From contig JAZNGH010000052.1 of assembly GCA_045576335.1 (NCBI GenBank), positions 1 through 42,100 of the forward strand: a stretch of 42,100 bases of DNA, given 5' to 3'. Position 1 is the stretch's first letter; each line of letters begins with the position of its first letter. This DNA is from Scatosoma sp045576335 (lineage in GTDB: Bacteria > Bacillota > Clostridia > Christensenellales > Borkfalkiaceae). The notes beneath the pieces were generated by a model that worked only from the letters and a program-made list of their open reading frames with translations, made no database searches and was not told where the DNA came from. The translations under genes were made by a program, and so were the position numbers. Positions 1 to 7,775 of this stretch are shown one piece after another.

Positions 1-7
1 TCTTTAT

Positions 8-12
8 CCTCC
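8..12 (-). promoter_or_regulatory. Shine-Dalgarno of a gene beyond the left edge
   Basis: The minus strand reads GGAGG here, a few bases before the window ends and about 70 nt after the infC stop. A start codon should lie just outside the window. By the usual infC-rpmI-rplT order the gene is expected to be rpmI, but that is inferred from family context and not seen. Confidence 0.6.
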
Positions 13-80
13 GAAATTTTTTTCTTATTTATCAAACAACCGCTATTAAAACGGCTTGTCCGCGCTATAATTTCTCCGCC

Positions 81-590
81 TTATTTAGCGGGCGAGAGAA
101 TCATCAAAATATTTCTACCCTCGGTTTTAGGCTGTTTATCCATCACCGCTTTCCCGCCGAGCATTTCAAAAAACCTATTCATAACGTCCACGCCCATAGA
201 CGCGTGCGCTTGTTGACGACCACGCATACGGATAGACACCTTTACCTTGTTGCCGTCCCCGAGCATTTCAATCGTCTTTTTCGCCTTGACGTTCAAATCG
301 CCGATATCAATGGTCATAGAAAGATAAATTTCTTTCAATTCCACGATTTTCTGATTCTTGCGGTTTTCTTTCTCTCGCTTTGCCTGTTCGAACTTGAACT
401 TGCCATAGTTCATAATTTTGCATACGGGAGGAACGGCATTGGGGGAAATTTTCACCAAATCCAAATCGGCTTCCTCGGCAACACGAAGCGCCTCCGATGC
501 GCTCATAATACCGAGCTGTTCACCCGTTGCGGAAATGACTCTGATTTCTCTGTCACGAATTTCTTCGTTGATTTGATGCTGGTCTTTTAT
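81..590 (-). CDS. infC: translation initiation factor IF-3
   Basis: IF-3 binds the 30S subunit and polices start-codon choice. The open frame extends to 635, but its first 15 codons lie inside a terminator-like hairpin of the leader, so I place the start at an ATA codon at 590. This is preceded by GAGG with a 9-nt spacer and followed by KDQHQINEEIR, where IF-3 proteins normally begin. The product is about 169 residues, normal for the family. It shows the N-domain stretch PPVCKIMNYGKFKFEQAKRE, the linker KNQKIVELKEI, and the C-domain KVKVSIRMRGR with the terminal GRNILMILSP. infC in E. coli and B. subtilis is known to use AUU, so a rare start fits IF-3 autoregulation. The ATA is inferred; an in-frame GTG at 605 is the alternative and lacks a good ribosome site. 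Confidence 0.9.
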   Translation of the reverse strand: MKDQHQINEEIRDREIRVISATGEQLGIMSASEALRVAEEADLDLVKISPNAVPPVCKIMNYGKFKFEQAKREKENRKNQKIVELKEIYLSMTIDIGDLNVKAKKTIEMLGDGNKVKVSIRMRGRQQAHASMGVDVMNRFFEMLGGKAVMDKQPKTEGRNILMILSPAK

Positions 591-737
591 GGTAGTGTAC
601 CTCACGACAAAAATTAAAGGGTCGCCTTTGCACAAGCAACCCTTTTCCGCATAATAATCCCCGCTTTTCCACGGTAGAAAAATTATCGAGCCGTACCGAT
701 GTTCACCGCACGGCGAGAAGGTTCGCTTCTGCTTTGC
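591..737 (-). promoter_or_regulatory. infC operon leader with attenuator (L20-leader type)
   Basis: Between the infC promoter and the ATA start lies a leader of about 145 nt. Its 3' part, 609-645, is an intrinsic-terminator-like hairpin: AAAGGGTTGC pairs with GCGACCCTTT and an AATTTTT run follows. In Bacillota the infC-rpmI-rplT leader is known to be attenuated by ribosomal protein L20, which binds an rRNA-like fold. Position, terminator and downstream gene all fit that class. I did not verify the L20-binding fold itself. Confidence 0.7.
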
Positions 738-743
738 TTAAAT

Positions 744-772
744 ATATTACCATAAAGCAAACCCCTTGTCAA
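744..772 (-). promoter_or_regulatory. sigma-A promoter of infC operon
   Basis: On the minus strand a perfect TTGACA (767-772) is separated by 17 nt from TAATAT (744-749). Transcription would start near 737 and run through the attenuated leader into infC. Confidence 0.85.
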
Positions 773-812
773 GCAATTTTTTCAAAAAAATTCAAATATT
801 TTCAATATTTTT

Positions 813-2717
813 TCAAAACGCCGTCTTTTTTTCGATATTTTCCTTTACCGTAGCGATAAACTCGTCGGCGGAAACGACCGATTGCTCGCCGTCGCGACGG
901 CGTACCGCCACTTGCCGAGCCTCCGCTTCCTTATCGCCCAGCACGAGCATATACGGCACTTTCTCCATTTGCGCTTCGCGGATCTTATAGCCGATTTTTT
1001 CGTTGCGATTGTCTACGCAAACGCGTATCCCCGCTTCTTTCATCTTCGCGCAAAGCTCGTTTGCATAGTCCTCTTGTCTATCGGTGATAGGCAAAATTTT
1101 GACTTGCACGGGCGAAAGCCATACGGGGAATTTGCCCGCGAAATGCTCGATAAGGATACCGATAAAACGCTCGATAGAGCCGAACGCAACGCGGTGTACC
1201 ATAATCGGGCGGTGCTTTTGCCCGTCCTCGCCGATATACTCCATTTCAAATCTTTGCGGCAACTGGAAGTCAAGCTGAATAGTACCGCATTGCCACGTTC
1301 TGCCGATAGAGTCCTCCAAATGGAAGTCGATTTTCGGACCGTAGAACGCGCCGTCGCCCTCGTTGACCACGTACGCAAGCCCCATATCGTCCAAAGCCGA
1401 ACGGAGCGCGTCCGTTGCGTTGTTCCAGTCCTCGTCGCTGCCCATACTGTTTTCGGGACGGGTAGAAAGCTCTACGTGATACTTAAACCCGAACAGCGTA
1501 TACACCTCGTTAATCAAACGCACTACGCCTTTAATCTCGTCCTTGATTTGCTCGGGCGTCATAAAGATATGCGCGTCGTCTTGCGTAAAGCAACGCACGC
1601 GGAAAAGTCCGTGCAGCTGTCCCGATTTTTCGTGACGGTGCACAAGCCCAAGCTCACCCATACGGATAGGCAAATCCTTATAGCTGTGCGGTTCGTTTTT
1701 GTATACCAAAATACCGCCCGGGCAGTTCATAGGCTTAATAGCAAAATCTTCTTCGTCCACCTTGGTCGTGTACATATTATCGCGATAATGATACCAGTGT
1801 CCCGACGTTTCCCAAAGGGTGCGGTTGAGCATAATGGGCGTTTGTACCTCCACGTAGCCCTCGCGGGTGTGGATTTCACGCCAATAGTCGATAAGGGTAT
1901 TTTTCAATACCATACCGTTGGGCAGGAAGAAGGGCAAGCCCTTTCCCTCGTTCATAATCGCAAACAACTTCAATTCTTTGCCGAGCTTGGTATGGTCGCG
2001 CTTTTTCGCTTCTTCCAGCATAGTGAAATACGCTTCCATTTCGTCCTTTTTCGCAAACGCCGTTCCGTAGATACGGGTGAGCATCTTATTATGCTCGTCC
2101 CCGCGCCAGTATGCGCCCGCGATACTCGTGAGCTTGAACGCCTTGATTTTACCCGTCGAGGAAAGGTGCGGTCCGCGGCAAAGGTCGGTGAAATTACCCT
2201 GCTTATAGAAGGAAATGGTTTCCCCCTCGGGCAACTCTTCAATCAGCTCCACCTTGTACGTTTCGTTGTAGCTCTCCATCAGCTCGATTGCTTCCTTTTT
2301 CGGGAGCGTAAAGCGTTCAATCGGGAAATTCCCCTTAATAATTTTTTTCATTTCCGCTTCCACCTTCGCAAGGTCCGCTTGCGTGATGGGTGTCACGAAA
2401 TCGACGTCGTAATAAAAGCCGTTTTCGATAATCGGTCCGATAGACAGCTTGCAGGTAGGGTATACCGTTTTTAAGGCTTGTGCCAGCACGTGCGCGCAAG
2501 TGTGGCGGTATACGCCAAGTCCCTCTTTGTCTTTAAGCGTAACGATTTCCAAGCAATCCCCCTCGCTTAAAGCGTGCGACAGATCAACGAGCTGACCGTT
2601 GACCTTTGCGCACACCGCGTTTCTTGCCAACCCCTCGGAAATGGCAAGTGCGGCGGTAAACGCCGTTGCGTTTTCTTCCAGCGACATACTATCGCCGTTT
2701 TTCAAAGTGATATTCAT
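813..2717 (-). CDS. thrS: threonyl-tRNA synthetase
   Basis: This class II synthetase charges tRNA-Thr. All expected parts are visible over 634 residues. A TGS domain spans about residues 1-60. The editing domain has HTCAHVLAQA near residue 73. The catalytic core has the zinc-binding cysteine in KPMNCPGG, motif 2 with RMGELGLVHRHE, and motif 3 with HRVAFGSIERFIG. A C-terminal anticodon-binding domain begins near LSPVQVKILPIT. The ATG at 2717 follows GGAGGAAGAG at good spacing. Expression is controlled by the T-box leader upstream. The gene is followed by the separate infC promoter, so the two are probably distinct units. B. subtilis also has ytxC next to thrS, as here. Confidence 0.98.
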   Translation of the reverse strand: MNITLKNGDSMSLEENATAFTAALAISEGLARNAVCAKVNGQLVDLSHALSEGDCLEIVTLKDKEGLGVYRHTCAHVLAQALKTVYPTCKLSIGPIIENGFYYDVDFVTPITQADLAKVEAEMKKIIKGNFPIERFTLPKKEAIELMESYNETYKVELIEELPEGETISFYKQGNFTDLCRGPHLSSTGKIKAFKLTSIAGAYWRGDEHNKMLTRIYGTAFAKKDEMEAYFTMLEEAKKRDHTKLGKELKLFAIMNEGKGLPFFLPNGMVLKNTLIDYWREIHTREGYVEVQTPIMLNRTLWETSGHWYHYRDNMYTTKVDEEDFAIKPMNCPGGILVYKNEPHSYKDLPIRMGELGLVHRHEKSGQLHGLFRVRCFTQDDAHIFMTPEQIKDEIKGVVRLINEVYTLFGFKYHVELSTRPENSMGSDEDWNNATDALRSALDDMGLAYVVNEGDGAFYGPKIDFHLEDSIGRTWQCGTIQLDFQLPQRFEMEYIGEDGQKHRPIMVHRVAFGSIERFIGILIEHFAGKFPVWLSPVQVKILPITDRQEDYANELCAKMKEAGIRVCVDNRNEKIGYKIREAQMEKVPYMLVLGDKEAEARQVAVRRRDGEQSVVSADEFIATVKENIEKKTAF

Positions 2718-2768
2718 ATCTCTTCCTCCATCGTTTTTCTTGATTAATAATGGTGACGTTACAGCAAG

Positions 2769-2812
2769 CGATTGATTAGAAAAAATTATATTTTTCCGTC
2801 AAAAATCAATCG
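2769..2812 (-). repeat. inverted repeat in thrS leader
   Basis: CGATTGATT (2769-2777) and AATCAATCG (2804-2812) are perfect 9-bp arms with a second nested AT-rich hairpin inside. The structure lies after the T-box terminator and before the thrS ribosome site. It may protect the processed mRNA end or modulate initiation; no family is recognised. Confidence 0.45.
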
Positions 2813-2836
2813 AAGGTTGAAACGGAGCCTTAATAA

Positions 2837-3060
2837 TAAAAAAATAAAAAAAACCTTAAACTCCTAACAACAGGAATTTAAGGACGCGAAATCCGCGCGG
2901 TTCCACCTTAATTGCCGCGGATATACCGCGACCACTTTTCCACTATTCTTTTGTAACAAAAATAAAGCGGTTTCACGACCGTCACGGAATACCCGCCTTA
3001 CAGCCAAAGGGCAGGCTCTCTGTCAATCCGCAAAGACGACGCTACTTGTCTTTACGGTTT
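2837..3060 (-). promoter_or_regulatory. T-box riboswitch, threonine specific
   Basis: The leader carries the hallmark T-box sequence AAGGTGGAACCGCG (minus strand, 2896-2909), whose bulge UGGA would pair with the end of an uncharged tRNA having U73. Stem I starts with GTAAAG pairing CTTTAT and has the AGTA motif on its 5' side. On its 3' side GAA precedes the codon ACC (2969-2971), a threonine specifier matching the downstream gene. The competing terminator is 2854-2883, CCTTAAAnTCCT against AGGAnTTTAAGG, followed by a long U run to 2837. Uncharged tRNA-Thr should favour antitermination and thrS expression. Confidence 0.95.
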
Positions 3061-3062
3061 CT

Positions 3063-3091
3063 ATTGTACCCCTTTTATTCGTGTTTGTCAA
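3063..3091 (-). promoter_or_regulatory. sigma-A promoter of thrS
   Basis: The minus strand has consensus TTGACA (3086-3091), a 17-nt spacer and TACAAT (3063-3068). Initiation near 3056 places the whole T-box leader in the transcript. Confidence 0.9.
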
Positions 3092-3122
3092 CCGTTTTTT
3101 TAGGATAATTAAAATAAATTTT

Positions 3123-3821
3123 TCAACAGAATACGGCTTTATCGCCGTAATACTTTTTCAAAAACGCCGTCGTTTCCCTATCCGTATCCCCAAAGCAGTA
3201 TACCCGCTCCGCGCCCCCAAGCAGAATTTCTCCCAAGGCGGAGGGTTTGCCTGTCAGTTCGCTACGGGATAAAAGGCGGTATTCCTCGTCGTATACCCTG
3301 CCGCCCTTTACGAACAGTTTTCCCTCACCGTCCTCGGTGAGAAACTCCAAAAAGCCGTCCAAGGCGGCTACGCCCATATCCGTCGGCACGTATTGTGCAA
3401 TCCCCTCCCAACGGCGTTGCAGCTCCCGCAAACGGAAATGGAACACGCCGTCGAGCGAATACCGCTCAAAACCTTTCAGGCGTTTGAGCGCATACGATTT
3501 ATCGTCCTTATAATCCGCCGCAACGAGGGCGGTAATCAACAGTCTTCTTTGCCGTTCGTTCAAGAGCGGGAGAACTAGGCGTTTCTCAAAATACGCGTAT
3601 TTATAGCCGACGGCGATTACCTCGGCGATATTTTCCTCCGCAAAACGCCGCACGTAGGGGCAGTACGCCGCCTCCGTACGGAAAGCAATCTCCGCGTGGT
3701 CGCCCTCTTTTTGCAAGTCACAGGTTGCAGGCAAAAAGGAAAAGCGTTCGCGAACCTTCCCGAACAAATAGGACATAAATAAGCCGTCGTAGCCGTTTTG
3801 CGTTATCGTTATTTCTTCCAC
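3123..3821 (-). CDS. ytxC: YtxC-like putative sporulation protein
   Basis: This is a soluble protein of about 233 residues with no clear catalytic motif. I assign it to the YtxC-like family from the central FHFRLRELQRRW stretch, the following FLEFL segment, the late Y-LLSRSEL stretch, and its place directly upstream of thrS, as in B. subtilis. YtxC has been linked to sporulation but its biochemical role is unknown. The frame is open to 3953, but the extra 44 residues would be encoded across the divergent leuS promoter and look non-coding. I prefer the GTG at 3821, which lacks a Shine-Dalgarno and has TACAAT ending 6 nt before it, as in the leaderless genes of this window. The family call rests on weak similarity recalled from memory. 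Confidence 0.6.
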   Translation of the reverse strand: MEEITITQNGYDGLFMSYLFGKVRERFSFLPATCDLQKEGDHAEIAFRTEAAYCPYVRRFAEENIAEVIAVGYKYAYFEKRLVLPLLNERQRRLLITALVAADYKDDKSYALKRLKGFERYSLDGVFHFRLRELQRRWEGIAQYVPTDMGVAALDGFLEFLTEDGEGKLFVKGGRVYDEEYRLLSRSELTGKPSALGEILLGGAERVYCFGDTDRETTAFLKKYYGDKAVFC

Positions 3822-3899
3822 ACCATTATTGTATGCCGCGAGGCGGAAATTATTTATCCGTTTTTGCAAAATCCACCGCTTTTGCCCTTGCATATTCGC

Positions 3900-3928
3900 T
3901 TGACTTACCAAAAAAAATATACTATAAT
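3900..3928 (+). promoter_or_regulatory. sigma-A promoter of leuS
   Basis: TTGACT (3900-3905), a 17-nt spacer and TATAAT (3923-3928) form a near-consensus promoter about 75 nt before the leuS ATG. The short leader leaves no room for a T-box, unlike thrS. Confidence 0.9.
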
Positions 3929-4004
3929 ATATATTACGGCTAAAAAAGAACAATTATTTTACGCGCGGAAGAGGACCGCGCAACTCAATCGGAGGTTTTT
4001 TATT

Positions 4005-6440
4005 ATGGATATGAAATCCGTCGAAAGCAAATGGCAAGCCAAATGGGAAAAGAGTAAACTGCATAACTTCAACAAAAAGAACGCGGACAAAAAACTCTAC
4101 GTTTTGGAAATGTTCTCTTACCCCTCGGGCGCAAAGCTCCACGTCGGACATTGGTACAACTACGGTCCTACGGACTCTTACGCGCGTTTTAAGAAAATGC
4201 AAGGCTTTGAAGTCTTCCAGCCTATGGGCTTCGACGCCTTCGGTCTGCCCGCGGAAAATTACGCTATAAAAACGGGTATTCATCCCAAGGATTCCACCGA
4301 AAAGAATATCGCAACGATGGAACAGCAGCTCCGTAAAATGGGCGCGCATTTCGACTGGTCGGCGGAAATCAAGACCTGTGAGGAAAATTATTATAAATGG
4401 ACGCAATGGCTGTTTTTACAGCTCTATAAAAAAGGACTTGCTTACAGAAAGGAAGCCCTCGTAAACTGGTGTCCCTCTTGCGAAACGGTGCTTGCAAACG
4501 AGCAGGTTATCGACGGCAAATGCGAGCGTTGCAGCGACGTCGTGCTCCGTAAGGATATGACGCAATGGTTCTTCAAGATTACCGATTACGCGGAAGAGCT
4601 CCTCGACGATTTGGACAATATTGACTGGCCCGAAAAAACCAAGCTGATGCAGAAAAACTGGATCGGTAAATCGACGGGCTGTGAAATTCATTTCACCTGT
4701 GAAACGGGCGATACCATCACCGTATTCACCACCCGCCCCGACACCGTGTTCGGTGTAAACTACGTCGTTCTCGCTCCCGAGCACCCGCTTGTGGAAAAGC
4801 TCAAAGAGGCGCACCCCGAAAATGCCGAGGCAATCGACGCGTACGTACGCTACGCCGCCGAAGCGAACGATATCGATCGTCTTTCCACCGCGCGTGAAAA
4901 GACGGGCGTATTTACGGGCGCGTACGCTATACACCCCTTAACGAACAAGAAAGTGCCTATCTATCTTGCCGACTACGTATTGTATTCTTACGGTACGGGT
5001 GCGGTTATGGCGGTTGCCGCACACGACGAGCGCGATTACGCGTTCGCAACCAAATACGGTTTGCCCATTACGCAAGTCATTCAAAAGGTAGGCGGAGAAA
5101 CCTTACTGCCCTATTGTGAGGACGGTATCCTCGTAAACAGCGGAGAATTTGACGGACTTTCGGGCGACGAAGCGCGCAACGCAATCGCCGTGCACCTTAC
5201 CAAAATCGGCAAAGGCGGCAAAAAAGTCAATTACCGTTTGCGCGACTGGTCAGTTTCCCGTCAGCGTTATTGGGGCGCACCTATTCCTATGATTCATTGC
5301 GAAAAATGCGGCGTCGTACCCGTTCCCGAAAAGGATTTGCCCGTCAAGCTTCCCTACGACGTAGAATTCCGTCCCACGGGAAAATCCCCCCTTGCTTCGC
5401 ACGAGGGCTTTATGAGCTGTAATTGCCCTAAGTGCGGCGGAAAAGCAAGCCGCGACCCCGACACACTCGACACCTTCGTTTGTTCGAGCTGGTATCACTT
5501 GCGCTATGCGGACGCGCACAACGACAAGCAAGCGTTCTCGCCTGAAATCATCAATAAAATGCTGCCCGTAGACGTATACGTGGGCGGTTCGGAGCACGCT
5601 TGTATGCACCTTCTGTACGCGCGCTTTATTACCAAAGCTTTGCGGGATATGGGGTACGTGAATTTCAGCGAGCCGTTCAAGCGCCTCGTACACCAAGGCA
5701 TTATTTTAGGGCCTGACGGCAACCGTATGAGCAAATCGCACGGCAACGTCATCTCCCCCGACGTGTATATCGACGAATACGGTTCGGATATTTTCCGTCT
5801 GTATCTTATGTTCGGTTTCAGCTACACCGAGGGCGGGCCTTGGAACGACGACGGTATCAAATCGGTGGCGAAATTTATCGACCGCGTAGAGAGAACGGTA
5901 CGCAAATCGCTCACCGAAAAGCACGGCGTAAACGAAATGCGCGCCGCGGAAAAGGACCTTGATTACGCGAAAAATTACGCCGTTAAGAATATTACCCGCG
6001 ACGTGGAAGTATTCTCCTTCAACACTTCCGTTGCGCGTATTATGGAATACGTGAACGCTATTCAAAAATACGACAACGAGAACGAGCAAAAGAACGTCGC
6101 GTTCTATACGCAATGTATCGACGACCTTATCCGTATGCTTGCGCCGTTCGCGCCGCACTTTGCCGAAGAGCTTTGGGAAATTGCGGGTCACAAGGAAAGC
6201 GTGTTCTTGGAAAGCTATCCCCTCGTCAACGAGCAGGCTCTTATCAAGGACGAAACGGAATACGCCGTACAAATCAACAGCAAGATAAAAGCAAAAATGA
6301 TGATTGCCCAAGGGCTTTCGGACAAAGAAATCCAAGCGGCGGTTGTAGCGCAACCCGATATTGCCGAGCAGATTGCGGGCAAGACGATTAAAAAATGTAT
6401 TATTGTCAAAGGTCGTTTAGTGAATTTAATCGTCGGCTAA
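4005..6440 (+). CDS. leuS: leucyl-tRNA synthetase
   Basis: This class I synthetase charges tRNA-Leu. The preferred start is the ATG at 4005 behind GGAGG with a 9-nt spacer, giving 811 residues, normal for bacterial LeuRS; the frame is open further upstream only because the promoter region lacks stops. The HIGH-type motif HVGH lies at residues 46-49. A zinc-ribbon-like CPSC...CERC follows, then the CP1 editing domain with TTRPDTVFG near residue 242. The second catalytic half has DTFVCSSWYHLRY, and the KMSKS loop reads RMSKSHGN near 575. An anticodon-binding helical domain and a short C-terminal domain complete it. The gene stands alone between its own promoter and terminator. Confidence 0.98.
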   Translation: MDMKSVESKWQAKWEKSKLHNFNKKNADKKLYVLEMFSYPSGAKLHVGHWYNYGPTDSYARFKKMQGFEVFQPMGFDAFGLPAENYAIKTGIHPKDSTEKNIATMEQQLRKMGAHFDWSAEIKTCEENYYKWTQWLFLQLYKKGLAYRKEALVNWCPSCETVLANEQVIDGKCERCSDVVLRKDMTQWFFKITDYAEELLDDLDNIDWPEKTKLMQKNWIGKSTGCEIHFTCETGDTITVFTTRPDTVFGVNYVVLAPEHPLVEKLKEAHPENAEAIDAYVRYAAEANDIDRLSTAREKTGVFTGAYAIHPLTNKKVPIYLADYVLYSYGTGAVMAVAAHDERDYAFATKYGLPITQVIQKVGGETLLPYCEDGILVNSGEFDGLSGDEARNAIAVHLTKIGKGGKKVNYRLRDWSVSRQRYWGAPIPMIHCEKCGVVPVPEKDLPVKLPYDVEFRPTGKSPLASHEGFMSCNCPKCGGKASRDPDTLDTFVCSSWYHLRYADAHNDKQAFSPEIINKMLPVDVYVGGSEHACMHLLYARFITKALRDMGYVNFSEPFKRLVHQGIILGPDGNRMSKSHGNVISPDVYIDEYGSDIFRLYLMFGFSYTEGGPWNDDGIKSVAKFIDRVERTVRKSLTEKHGVNEMRAAEKDLDYAKNYAVKNITRDVEVFSFNTSVARIMEYVNAIQKYDNENEQKNVAFYTQCIDDLIRMLAPFAPHFAEELWEIAGHKESVFLESYPLVNEQALIKDETEYAVQINSKIKAKMMIAQGLSDKEIQAAVVAQPDIAEQIAGKTIKKCIIVKGRLVNLIVG

Positions 6441-6458
6441 AAAATATCTAAATACTCT

Positions 6459-6503
6459 AATCCGTCCCAAAAGACAAAGCTTTTGGGACGGATTTCATTT
6501 TCG
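6459..6503 (+). terminator. terminator after leuS
   Basis: Perfect 15-bp arms, AATCCGTCCCAAAAG (6459-6473) and its complement (6480-6494), flank a 6-nt loop and are followed by TCATTTTCG. The U tract is interrupted but the stem is very strong. Confidence 0.85.
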
Positions 6504-6547
6504 TCAAAATTCTTTTTATAGAAATTTCCTTTTTACCATTTTATCTT

Positions 6548-6576
6548 TTGACTTTTTTTCTATATTGTGTTAAAAT
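6548..6576 (+). promoter_or_regulatory. promoter of glycosyltransferase-acyltransferase pair
   Basis: TTGACT (6548-6553), a 17-nt spacer and TAAAAT (6571-6576) lie about 55 nt upstream of the glycosyltransferase ATG. Confidence 0.8.
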
Positions 6577-6629
6577 GTCATAAAAGTATATGACAAAATC
6601 ATAAAAAAATATTACACACGGGAGAAAAA

Positions 6630-7775
6630 ATGGTTATAACGGTAGTTTGTGACGTGCTCGGTGAAGAAAACAATGGCACAACCATAGCTTCTATGAATTT
6701 AATACGCTACTTAAAAGCGCGGGGGTATACCGTCCGCGTTTTGTGTTCCGACCAAGATAAAAAAGGACAGGAAGGCTACTACGTGGTGAATAATCTCCAT
6801 TTAGGAAAGCTTTTGGATGCATACGTGAAAAAAGTAGGCGTCACGTTATCAAAACCGCAAGAAGACGTCGTATCCGCCGCGTTAAACGGCGCGGATCACG
6901 TGCATATTATGTTGCCGTTCGGGTTAGGTACGTGCTCCTTAAAAATAGCGAAAAAAATGGGAATTTCCGTCACGGCGGGCTTTCATATGCAAGCGGAAAA
7001 TTTTACGTCTTATTTGAAATTGAATAGTGTGCGTTGGCTGAACAAGGCAGTGTATCGCTACATCTATCAGCATTTCTACCGTTTCGTAGACGCCGTACAC
7101 TACCCCACCGATTTTATTCGCCAAACGTTTGAAAACAACGTAAAACAATCCACGAACGCCTACGTGATTTCCAACGGCGTACACGAATACGTTCAAAAAC
7201 GGACGGCGGAACGCCCCGACGCATTGAAAGAAAAATTTATTATTCTTTCAACGGGACGCTACGCGCGTGAAAAATCACAAGACACGCTCATTCGGGCGGT
7301 GGGCTTATCCAAGCACGCGAATGAAATCCAGCTCATTTTAGGCGGGCAGGGCGTCAAGGAAAAATCGTATAAAAAATTAGCGCAAAAGTTACCCGTATAC
7401 CCTATTTTCAAGCTTTATTCGCGAACGGAAATTATCGACGTTTTGAACTATGCGGATATGTACGTCCACCCAGCGGAGTTTGAATTAGAAGGTATTTCCT
7501 GCTTGGAAGCGGTAGCGTGTGGAAAATTGACGGTCGTATCAAATTCCCGCCTTTCCGCAACGAAGGAGTTTGCGTTAGACGACAAATGTATCTTTCAAAA
7601 CCGCAACCCCAAAAGCCTTGCCAAGGTAATCGATTACTGGATAGAGCACCCACAAGAACGCGCCGAATACGAAAAAAAATATTTGGAAAACGCCGTCGCC
7701 TTTCGACAAGACGAATGTATGAAGCGTATGGAAGAAATGATTTTGGAGGTGCGTGGTGAGAAAAGCCGTTCCTGA
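6630..7775 (+). CDS. GT4-family glycosyltransferase
   Basis: A 381-residue retaining GT-B glycosyltransferase. The N-terminal half begins with the glycine-rich region before NNGTTIASMNLIRYL typical of GT4 acceptor-binding domains. The C-terminal half has ILSTGRYAREKSQDTLIRA and the EX7E-type signature in EFELEGISCLEA, which binds the nucleotide-sugar donor. No signal peptide or membrane span is visible, so it probably acts at the cytoplasmic membrane face. The ATG follows GGGAG. The next gene, a PlsC-type acyltransferase, overlaps its 3' end. This suggests a joint role in glycolipid or lipid-linked glycan synthesis, for instance diacylglycerol glucosylation. The donor and acceptor cannot be read from sequence. 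Confidence 0.85.
   Translation: MVITVVCDVLGEENNGTTIASMNLIRYLKARGYTVRVLCSDQDKKGQEGYYVVNNLHLGKLLDAYVKKVGVTLSKPQEDVVSAALNGADHVHIMLPFGLGTCSLKIAKKMGISVTAGFHMQAENFTSYLKLNSVRWLNKAVYRYIYQHFYRFVDAVHYPTDFIRQTFENNVKQSTNAYVISNGVHEYVQKRTAERPDALKEKFIILSTGRYAREKSQDTLIRAVGLSKHANEIQLILGGQGVKEKSYKKLAQKLPVYPIFKLYSRTEIIDVLNYADMYVHPAEFELEGISCLEAVACGKLTVVSNSRLSATKEFALDDKCIFQNRNPKSLAKVIDYWIEHPQERAEYEKKYLENAVAFRQDECMKRMEEMILEVRGEKSRS

Noticed and set aside
20..60. Possible terminator between infC and the next gene
   Set aside because: ACAA-CCG/CGG-TTGT pairing needs a bulge and has no U run; the genes are expected to be co-transcribed.
882..2474. A 530-codon open frame on the plus strand opposite thrS
   Set aside because: It lies wholly antisense to a fully conserved thrS, has no ribosome site or family motif, and long antisense frames are common where codon usage avoids stops in that phase.
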